Shown here: piece by piece, positions 16,976 to 24,206 of the stretch
Position numbering within the stretch: position 1 is the first letter of the stretch
How the letters are laid out: every line of letters starts with the position of its first letter
Origin: Spirogloea muscicola
Taxonomy: Eukaryota > Streptophyta > Zygnematophyceae > Spirogloeales > Spirogloeaceae
Reading direction: 5' to 3'
Assembly: GCA_009602725.1 (NCBI GenBank)
Contig: WELB01000408.1
Coordinates: forward strand, 21,492 to 45,697
Length of the DNA stretch: 24,206 nt
Made by a program: the position numbers and the translations under genes
The notes under the pieces: model-generated
Told to the model about the DNA's origin: nothing
Databases searched by the model: none
What the model saw: only the letters and a program-made list of their open reading frames with translations

Positions 16976-17827
16976 GCGCCTCCAGCTCGGCTGGCGCCGA
17001 GATGGCGGGGGCGGGGAGCGGTGGCGGCGTGCGGCCGCCACAGCGCCACCCCACCTGCTGCGGCGCGGAGGCGGGCAGCTCGGCGGCCCCACGCAGCCAC
17101 TCAGTACGCGCCTGTGGGCTGACCTCACAGCCAGTGCCTTCAGATCGACAGAGCTGCTTCCCGGACCACCCGCAGGCGCAAGTCAAGGCTGACCCGCAGC
17201 AGCCGGGCCATGCGGGGCGGCCCCGGGGGGGGCATGGTTGCTCGGAAGCCGCCGCGGGCGGGTCAAACCGGCCCCGCCCGCCGGCGATCGGGCGCCCCGA
17301 CTGGCGGCGCGCCGCCGCCGGGCGTGGCGGTCCCCACCCGCCACCCGCCGCCGGAGCTCACTCTCCGGCCTGGCCTCCCAGTGCCCACATGAAGTCTGCA
17401 GCCGCGGCAGGCCCCCGGCCCCCTCTTGGCCGCTCCCCCCCCTCCTCTCGGTCGCGGCGCTTGCCGCTCCTGTGCGGCACCCACTCGGGCAGCGGGCTGT
17501 CAGCTCGCCGGGCCCTCGTCTGCCGGCGAGCACAGACATCCCCGGGCTCTCTCACGACCGTGCCTGCTCCTGCCACCTCGACGCCACAGGTCAGGACGTC
17601 GCTCTGCCCACTGACACATCCCCACTGCGGCTCTCAGATGACCTCCTCTGCACATGCCATGCGCCTCCTCTTCATAGCCATAAGCAAGGAGTGTGCACAT
17701 CTTCCTGCAAACTCCTCCCGCACCGCTACTGATTCAGCATAATCACACAGCAGCGGGCCTGCACAGGAGAATGCCGACCTACATGCTGTACACGTGATGC
17801 TCACAATATGATCCGCCGAGAATAGTG
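16976..17827. other. GC-rich region upstream of the intact P-loop gene
   Basis: No gene is supported. Long open frames on both strands (up to 257 codons at 16969-17742) come from very high GC between 17000 and 17560 and overlap one another without motifs. The last 250 bp drop in GC and probably contain the promoter of the gene at 17921; I cannot place a TATA box with confidence. Confidence 0.4.
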
Positions 17828-17867
17828 ATTGTGTGGGTGGGGCTCTTCTCAGCCCCACCCACACAAT
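17828..17867. promoter_or_regulatory. Perfect 17-bp inverted repeat 53 bp upstream of the start codon
   Basis: ATTGTGTGGGTGGGGCT (17828-17844), loop CTTCTC, and its exact complement (17851-17867). In the 5' UTR it would form a very stable RNA hairpin; in the promoter it would be a cruciform or a dyad binding site. Neither sister copy has it upstream. Function is not shown by the sequence. Confidence 0.6.
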
Positions 17868-17920
17868 GTCTCATGTTGGCCCATGCTTGAAAGCACAGGA
17901 AAGGTGGTACACTCGTAGTT

Positions 17921-19785
17921 ATGGGGCTACAAGACATCTTACCTTTAGTAAATCTAGGCATACAAGGAGTGAACCTGGCATCTCAGGGCGCATATTGGAT
18001 GAAGGAATGGTGGACCTCAAATGAGAGAACGGGTTTTGCACATAATAGCCAGGTCAGCAGGCAACTGCATCCGCTTTCTAGATTTTCAATTTGGTGTGCA
18101 TGAGTGGAGTCATCGTCTCCGCAATATTTTGACCACATTTTGCTGCTTCTAGTTCAGGAGGCCACTTCCACTAGACTATTGAAAATGCCCACCTGTGTGA
18201 TGACCACAACAAGGGCACGTCCCCTCTAGATTCAATGGGTGTTGCAGGTCTGACTCAGCAACTCACATGCAAGTGCAGGCCCAAGCGGCACCGAGGGACC
18301 TTAGGACACCTGAGGAATATCTCATCTTGGAGGGAAGAGCGAACCGCATCTCTAAACTGCTGGAAATCAGAGCAGCATCGATTGAGATAAGGGCCAACAT
18401 GGAAAAGGAGCTTCAGGATGTCAAGGACGAGCTCAAGAAAGCAGAAGAAGCGGCCAAGAACGTCAGACAATTGCTAATTCAATACCGACAACGAGTGGCT
18501 GAGGCAGAACGCCATGCGATCGAGGCTCGCAAGAAATGGAAGAAAGCCATCGATCACAAGGGCCACCTGTCACAGCCTCTAGAGGATCTACAACACTTGC
18601 AAGCTCAGTTACGTGCTAGTTTGCCACCTTGTGACCCGACATGGCGGCATGTTGTGATCATTGGACCTTCAGGTCTTGGAAAGACAAGCTTTGTTCGACA
18701 GATGCTGGAGGAGCTGCACTATGAAGGTGCTGTACGATGTCGTCCATGATGGGCTGGAGCATGCATAAATCCAGACATCTTCTCAAGAGCTGCTCGGAAG
18801 AGAGCCGGCTGTTGCGAGCAATTGCTTCCAACACAGCTCAATCATTTCTCATTATGGCCAGTCTTATGTGAAGTGCAGGGTGCATGGACGGGGATGAACT
18901 CCGAACAAGCTCCAGTTGCGCCGGCACGCTCGAACAACATGAATACTTCCTCGACAACCACAAGCTAGTGCTCATCGACTGTGTCGGCTCTGTCAGAAGC
19001 AATTTTGCCAATGGCATCATACTTGCTGCCAACCTAGTCATCATGTTCCTGTCAGAAAACTGCAGAGCTGAGGAGCCCCACGGCGAAGCTGTGGCACTTG
19101 CCTATCGTCTGCGTGCGAGCATGCAGTGTGCATTCATTCTTCCTAAGATGGACAACTGGATACGGAATTGGAGACCCGGCCAAGAGTAAGTTACTCGGAT
19201 GTCTAACCATAATCTCGCCACTATCTGACCTTTGCAACACGCTTGTGGGGGGATTCCTATGCGTGCCTTGTGTTGTCTATGGTTCTGTGAGCATGCGTTT
19301 TGCTTGATACTGTACCTTCCATGCTGGCTTCACTTGATCAAGGATATGTCCTAACTATCATCAAATGTCCCCAAAGAAGATGTCCAATTTTCCGCCAAGG
19401 ATTGAAAGAGTGCTGAACCATGCCAACCACTAAACTTGTATGCCTCCGATCTGGCAGGGTTTCCTCCTTGCCAAATGGAGAAGTGGTTCTTGCTTGTGCC
19501 CACAATGACATGGCCAAAGATCTCATTTTGAAACTAGATCAAGGAGTGGAAGAGAGCATCGAAAGCTTCTCCATTGAGATTGCGCCAGACTTGCAGGTCT
19601 TTCTGGATATGGCAGAAGATGCCAAAATCGAGCATCTGAACAAATTTGTCGGACTGCGGTGCTTTTTCAGCACAACCAACTACGACATTGGCCACTCTCG
19701 TTTCCCTCGTTCTTTGCCAGCTGTCCTGCAGGAAGCCATGGCAGATGAGCGACAAGCACTTGTGGACTTGATCTGCAAGCACTAG
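17921..19785 (+). CDS. Coiled-coil P-loop NTPase, GTPase-like, unknown family (intact copy 2)
   Basis: Four exons inferred: 17921-18052, 18279-18726, 18879-19185 and 19458-19785, all GT-AG, phases 0, 1 and 2, giving 404 residues. Residues 1-44 form a hydrophobic/amphipathic start with NLASQGAYWMKEWW, possibly membrane-associated. Residues about 60-140 are Glu/Lys/Arg-rich and heptad-like (coiled coil). The P-loop is GPSGLGKT at 173-180; a hydrophobic strand plus DCVG at 227-230 looks like a G3 or Walker B; PKMD at 282-285 is in the position of an NKxD-like G4. The C-terminal 108 residues hold IEIAPDLQV, VGLRCFFSTTNYD and ERQALVDLIC, all conserved in copy 1. The same exon borders in two paralogs support the model. 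A GTPase role is inferred from motifs only; a different P-loop NTPase is possible. The exon 2 acceptor at 18278 was chosen over CAG at 18247 because only it keeps the frame. Confidence 0.75.
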
Positions 19786-20630
19786 GATGTATCACACAAG
19801 CAAGAGACAACAGGGTCATAACAAAGACGATGTGAGCAAAAGGCTCTCTGCACCTGGCCAGATTCTTTACTAGCATAAGCTTGTAGCGAGGATACTTTCT
19901 AGTTGTTCCGTCTGAGATACTTTCTTTGTGTAGCACGCCATAGTAGAATTCTTTCTCACTTCTATCATAGGCATGTAAGGATACAATTTTTTTTTAGTCG
20001 TGCTTAGTCAATTTCCAACACAGTCTCTTTAGTCAAGTGTTGACTGCCCAACTCTCGCTTCGTGTTCCTTCCTACAAATCATCAAAGTACATTGGTTATC
20101 ATGGTCACGTTGAGACTATGATGTGCCAAACCTTGCAGCATGCTTGGCATATTTCGCCCAGTTCAAGAATGCAGCTATCCCCTCGCTGTCTAGGCCGCCA
20201 CTTGGTGTTGCATAATTGCTGTCACCACTGCACTGGGTCTTTGAGGAGCCAGGGCACGCTTGCATCACTCTTATAGCAGATAGGGCTAACCAATAACTAT
20301 TAGCCAGCGCTTAGCGGATGATGTAATAGACGATGCCAATAAACACTGGGGAACTGCACGGATGTCACACCCTGCGGGATATCCTGTCCGCCCTGGGTTT
20401 GGCCCGTTAAAGTATGTACACGTCAAAGAGCGTTTGCACTCCCTTCAAGAGCGCTGCTTCTTCTCCATCGCTTAAGCCCCAACCAAGTGGCGGTGACTAT
20501 CTGGGACCTGGGGTTTCGTTCAGCTCTGAAAGAGAGAGAGAGAAGGCGCGCGGGGCGCATGAAATGAAATGGAGGCCAATCCAAAATTAGACACATTGCT
20601 CATGCAGAGTTTAGGGCAAACTGAACAGGG
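19786..20630. other. 3' flank of the P-loop gene and spacer
   Basis: TGTAA at 19974-19978, 189 bp after the stop, is a candidate polyadenylation signal of the volvocalean-algal type. A T9 run lies just after it (19988-19996). A (GA)n microsatellite occurs at 20529-20543. No supported gene; the 79-codon frame at 20037-20276 has no motif. The boundary with LINE B is indistinct. Confidence 0.45.
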
Positions 20631-20689
20631 TTACATTAACACGAAAACCGAAACTAAGGCAACTAAGGCCCGCTGAATGCTGGAGTGGC

Positions 20690-21234
20690 CCAAGCTGCCC
20701 CCCCGACTTCGACGACGCGCATCAACCAGCCGGGCCAGATGCTGGATCAGGGAGGACCATGTTACGCCGTAGCCTCTACAGATAACCATGGCACACGGAT
20801 AAAGATGGTCCCCTCGGGGATGGTCCTGATAGTGCCGCTCCTTGCGCTCTGCGCTGGACGTGGCCCAGCCAGACACGGTTGACGTGGGTGCGCCAGCCTT
20901 GTACGTCCAGGAGCAGACGAGGCCCACCGCCCCGGGGGGTGGCAACCACGTCCAGACGTCGCACGCGTCTGGACGGCAAGCCATATGAAGGCTTGCTGCA
21001 CCTTGAGGAGATTGGCATGATGCTGGACACCTCCATCGCCGGATGATACCCCGCCTCTCGCACAATTCCAAACAAAGTGTCCCTGAGTGAATCATGGGAG
21101 GCAATGCGCTCACCCCCCTCAACACATCTCAGCATGTGAGCAGCTAGATTGAGCTCGGCAATGTGGCCACACTCGCACTGGCGAATGCCAAGCAAGTGGG
21201 GGGGAGGCCGAGGTGGTGGTGAAGCGCTGTGCAA
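20690..21234 (-). pseudogene. Zinc knuckle and RLE endonuclease of LINE B
   Basis: CECGHIAELNLAAHMLRC is a CXC-X10-HX3C knuckle. It is followed by GGERIASHDSLRDTLFG and PSRRVRRLDVVATPRGGGPR, then the second Asp 14 residues after the first. Two overlapping frames (21234-20776 and 21125-20631) share the region; KERHYQDHPRGDHLYPCAMV in the second frame continues the domain, so there is a frameshift near 20870. Confidence 0.7.
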
Positions 21235-21716
21235 AATAGGCTGTCTGTGAGTTGAAGGGACTCGTATATCGGCAGAGCGTTTAGCGACTCAGACGAGCCC
21301 GGGGAGCTGATGGAAAGGAGCCGGATGAGGCCACGTCCATTGTCCTGGAGCAGTCCCTTCGACTCAGAGGCGGCCTGCACGTCCGCAGCGTGAGTGTAGT
21401 GCGCCTGCGCTTTCCTGTCAGAACAGCGTGCCCATGCCGCAAAGTTTGCATGACCCTCTGCGAGTGTTGGTAAAGAGCGCGAGAGGTCATGCAGTGCTGC
21501 GGTTAAGGAAAGCTGGAAGGGCAGGTCCCTGTTGCAACACCCGCTATAGCGGGTGCTAAAACAGCCAGGCCCCTCAGGATGAAGCAACTGGAGATGGTGG
21601 AGGCCACTTGGGCCCAGCAACCCAGGTGAGCTGCTTGAGACAGGCGGGGCAGTGGGTGGCACCCAAGGCCGCCTGTGCTGGTAGGAAGGGTACACTGTAG
21701 GATGGCAGCCGGCGTG

Positions 21717-22166
21717 TCAGGAAAAATTGGGATGGTCCACCAGGCCGTGAAGAGCCTGTTGGAGTCTGGAGTCCACGGTAGAGTAGATGGCGCTTAGTGC
21801 AGAGGTGGGGGGTACAGTCCGCAACAAGTAAGTGGGACGCTGGGCCACACAGCGAGTGAGGATGGCCACCGCAAGCTGCGCGTCCTGTAAGGAGGAGAGG
21901 GACGGGAGGGCTTGGAGATGGTTCTCAGGTTGACTCCACAACTTGCTCCACATGCGCAGCAGCCCCCAACGGGGCTCCAAGCACCAACATGCCGAGTGGT
22001 GGGGTCCGGCACCCAGCCGGCAGCTTGATGGAGGGAGGGATGCCGGCTGGAGACCAGGCTGAACACTTCTCGGGCCGGATGTTGAGGCCAAGGATGTGAA
22101 GCTCGCGCTCCAACGTGCTGTAAGCGCTGGTGACTTAATTTGGGGGTCCCACCATGGTGGTGTCAT
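21717..22166 (-). pseudogene. RT 3' region of LINE B
   Basis: The frame carries LQDAQLAVAILTRCVAQRPT and LRTVPPTSALSAIYSTVDSRL, the alpha-helical segment after the RT catalytic core, matching 1600-1690 (+). Another frame over 22113-21925 holds LHILGLNIRPEKCSAW and TPPLGMLVLGAPLG, the expected thumb-side block. The two are separated by a frameshift near 21940. Confidence 0.65.
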
Positions 22167-22416
22167 CGGCGTAGCTTGGGATTAGCACAGCAGGGTGGGC
22201 CTCCGCCGTGTTACGAAGCGCCCATAGGTGTGCCAGTGCAAAGAGGAACCCACCCAGAGGGTCTCCCTGCCGGGTGCCTGTGCTGGATTGCAAGACCACC
22301 TGTGACGTGCCCGCTCCCCAAAGCAGGCGGGAGGGTGCTCGGTAGGAGCACCGGAAGAAAGGGATGAGGAAGAGAAAATGCGTGCGCAGCTCCTCCATGA
22401 TGACACCTCTGTCCAC
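22135..22416 (-). pseudogene. Reverse transcriptase motifs B and C of LINE B
   Basis: The frame has DRGVIMEELRTHF, then STGTRQGDPLGGFLFALAH (RT motif B) and YADDTTMVGP (motif C, YADD at 22173-22162). A stop follows near 22140. Upstream, motif A should read VDVxNAFNSV. The sequence GTGGAAGAATGCGTTTAAC keeps NAFNSV but has lost about 5 bp covering the catalytic Asp, which also shifts the frame. Confidence 0.75.
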
Positions 22417-22420
22417 GCTG

Positions 22421-23926
22421 TTAAACGCATTCTTCCACTGAGAGGGTCATCCAATCGGGATTGCAATCCAGGGCAAGATGTAGACCATTTACCACTGTCT
22501 CCGCACCCGCACACAGCCCTGCGCCAAACTGGTGGGGGGAGAAGTGGAGCTGCGCCTCCTCTCTGTTCTGCTGGAATAGGGTCTTTAAAACCAGTTGGGT
22601 AAGGACCTCGCCCATCGCAATTGGCTGGACGCCTCTGCAGGGCTTGGAGAGAGCGAGCAGGGTGCTGCTGGTGAGTGCCGCCCGGGCCTTAGGTGGGAGA
22701 AGGCCGCGCGCCACCGCTTGGCACACTTTGTGCAGCAGACTGAAGTCACCCGCCTCGTCGTCTAGCCAGAGCTCGCGAAGGTGTTCAAAGAGCATGCCCG
22801 AGGGCCCTCCAGCCGCTGCTTTCCGGCTCTGCACCAATGTTGTCCAAAGGGCTGCTGGGTTGAGGTCCACCAAGGTCGGGGGCTGGAATCCTCGAGCCAG
22901 GGGGGTAGGGGGCTTGGGGCAGGGGAGTGGAGGGTCCTGAGAGCAGCAAGGGTCTCTGCGTCGTGAGGTGCTGGGGTGGCTGGGTCCAGCTTGGGCAGCA
23001 CGGGAAAGGTCCCCTGCGCGGCCAAAACGAATGGCTCGTCGGACAGCTGAAGCCTCTGAGGTGGCTGGGGTGGGCTGATTCGCCTGGGACACCTGGACAG
23101 CTGCGCGATGCTCCTCCAGGAGCTGCTCCCATGCACCGCCCTCAAAACGCTGAGTCCTGGCTAGCATCACCGCGCGTTGGCTTGGACCACTTGGAAGGGG
23201 TCCCAGGACCAGGTGAGGGAGGAGCTGCCAGACAGTCCACGCAGCTTCGTCGAAGCTGTTCCGAGCCATCCGAGTGAGTATGGGCCGCGAGGCTCGCTGG
23301 ATGTGTGGCCGTGCCCAGTGGAGGATGTGCCGCAAGGTGAGCAGACTGGGTTCCAGCATGACCGCTTCTAGGTCCAGGAGCCATGCCCAACGCCACTGTG
23401 CCGGCGAGGGAGCTGGGGGAAGGGGTGCCGGGGCTGGGGTGCCGGGCCGCCGTCGTCGGGTAGCGGCCTCAGCGTTGGCTTCGGTCTGCTGCTTGGCTCG
23501 ATTGACCTTCTTGGAACAATGGCTCTTGTGCATGCAAACGCTCCGCAGGCTAGGCCAGGGCTGCTGGCAGTACTGGCAGGCTTGGGGTACAATCTGTAGC
23601 GGCAGGGCGTGTGGATGGAGCTGCTGCAGCTGCAGGGATAGCGGGAGTAGGAAGGAGAGGCGGGAGGGCTGAAGCTGGCGGGGGCTGGGGCGGACGACCC
23701 CTCCTGGGCCTGCTACTGGAACCACCTGTGCTTGAAGGAGCCACATCAGCGGCAGCGGCAGCAGAAGCGGCAACAGCAGCAACATCGGCAGCGGCAGCGG
23801 CAGTCGCCGGAATGGTGGCCATGGGAGGGGCAGTTGGAGGAGCAGGGGCCGCCAAGAGTGGGGTGGCTGTGGGGGCACCGTCAGGGGGCACGTCTGTGTC
23901 CTTGGGCGCACTTGCAGGGGGCACAT
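22421..23926 (-). pseudogene. LINE B N-terminal half: zinc finger to RT block 2
   Basis: A continuous 501-codon frame. The Pro/Leu/Ala-rich start is followed by the finger C-Q-Y-C, 12 residues, H-K-S-H-C (23578-23516), a basic stretch (TRRRRPG), and helical segments matching element A (AWEQLLEEHRAAVQ, RRAIRFGRAGDL). RT lead-in blocks are next: AAGGPSGMLFEHLRELWLD, LALSKPCRGVQPIAMGEVL, QFGAGLCAGAETV. It ends DWMTLSVEECV at the motif-A deletion. This is the best-preserved N-terminal half in the window. Whether translation starts at 23926 or further upstream is unclear. Confidence 0.75.
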
Positions 23927-24206
23927 GCGAGGATGGAGGGGGGATGCACACCTCGCTCGAACTCAAGCCGTCCCCGCCCCGGGAATTGGCGGCAGCGGTC
24001 ACGCCACCCTCTGTGCGTGCATTCTTCGTGGCCCTGGCGACTTGTTGGGGCAAGCCCGCTTCGAACGAGGAGGCGGCAGCCGCACGCTAGAGAATATCAT
24101 ACACCCTGCGGCACGAGTGGCAGGGTGCAAGAGCGTGCTCGGCTACGGTGCAACGGACAGCGGTACTGCTGAGGGAGGCGGGACGGGAGGTGAATGACGG
24201 AGGACG

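Larger units (their letters stand above)
20631..24100 (-). mobile_element. LINE element B: degenerate zinc-finger / RT / RLE non-LTR retrotransposon
   Basis: It reads right to left with the same architecture as element A: low-complexity Ala/Pro N-terminus, zinc finger, RT, zinc knuckle, RLE. Frame breaks near 22430, 22150, 21700 and 21130, so it is inactive. The protein does not reach the usual RGY ending: after DARRRSRGGSLGH (about 20690) the frame runs into unrelated sequence and stops at 20631. No UTR hairpin module was found, so the 3' end is deleted, replaced or from a different subfamily. The 5' limit is uncertain. Confidence 0.7.

Noticed and set aside
16969-17742. 257-codon plus-strand frame
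   Set aside because: Lies in very GC-rich sequence with equally long frames in other registers, Pro/Arg/Ala-rich, no motif, no splice support.
18248-18278. Acceptor at CAG 18247 for exon 2 of the intact gene
   Set aside because: With a phase-0 donor it gives an immediate TGA; the CAG at 18276-18278 keeps the frame.
18641-19185. Assigning the P-loop gene to GIMAP, IRG, septin or dynamin families
   Set aside because: Only generic G1, G3 and weak G4-like motifs are visible; family-specific signatures were not recognised, so a name would be a guess.
24105-24135. Inverted CACCCTGC/GCAGGGTG as the terminal repeat of LINE B
   Set aside because: Non-LTR elements lack terminal inverted repeats, and a similar ACACCCTGCGG at about 20368 is too short to call a boundary.
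1-24206. LTR retrotransposon, CRISPR, rRNA, prokaryotic operon
   Set aside because: No long direct terminal repeats, integrase or protease motifs, spaced direct repeats, rRNA blocks or operon-like gene spacing; introns and RLE LINEs indicate a eukaryote.

Overview
The window looks like nuclear DNA of a eukaryote, most likely a GC-rich green alga of the chlorophycean type. That placement is a low-confidence inference from high GC, short GT-AG introns, a TGTAA motif downstream of the one intact gene, and the style of the retrotransposons. There are no operons, rRNA or CRISPR arrays, and I recognise no tRNA. Almost everything is either debris of one superfamily of non-LTR (LINE-type) retrotransposons or one small, unfamiliar host gene family.

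Retrotransposons. Two large degenerate elements lie on the minus strand, element A (about 7.6-11.35 kb) and element B (about 20.6-24.1 kb). Each has a Pro/Ala-rich N-terminus, a CX2C-X12-HX3C zinc finger, a reverse transcriptase (FADD or YADD box), and a C-terminal CCHC knuckle followed by a restriction-like endonuclease with a D-X14-D signature. The full-length C-termini end in a near-invariant [LV][TS]RGY. At least eight further 5'-truncated 3' ends lie at 1-690, 1.6-3.14, 7.2-7.34, 11.67-14.77 and 16.67-16.97 kb. They are nested inside each other, and two insertions have clear target-site duplications. The 3' UTRs carry a short hairpin around GGGCTGG...CCAGCCC that keeps pairing while its loop changes. 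Hairpin-bearing pieces of about 34, 74 and 126 bp have also inserted on their own, one of them in frame inside another element's reading frame.

Host gene family. A four-exon gene at 17921-19785 (+) assembles into a 404-residue protein: hydrophobic or amphipathic N-terminus, coiled coil, and a P-loop domain with GTPase-like motifs (GPSGLGKT, DCVG, PKMD). A second copy at 4148-5926 (+) has the same exon boundaries and intron phases (0, 1, 2) but carries two frameshifts in exon 3. A third, decayed relic at about 15681-16153 (-) keeps exon 1, its splice donor, homologous 5' flank and part of exon 2, and has lost the P-loop lysine. I do not recognise the family. This is the most likely undescribed biology here.

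Layout: 0-0.7 kb LINE end; 0.7-1.4 kb UTR scraps and a minisatellite; 1.6-3.14 kb frameshifted LINE; 3.1-4.1 kb spacer with hairpin modules; 4.15-5.93 kb pseudogene; 5.9-7.2 kb spacer; 7.2-11.35 kb hairpin modules and LINE A; 11.67-14.77 kb nested LINE ends; 15.7-16.2 kb antisense paralog relic; 16.67-16.97 kb young LINE end; 17.9-19.8 kb intact gene; 20.6-24.1 kb LINE B.
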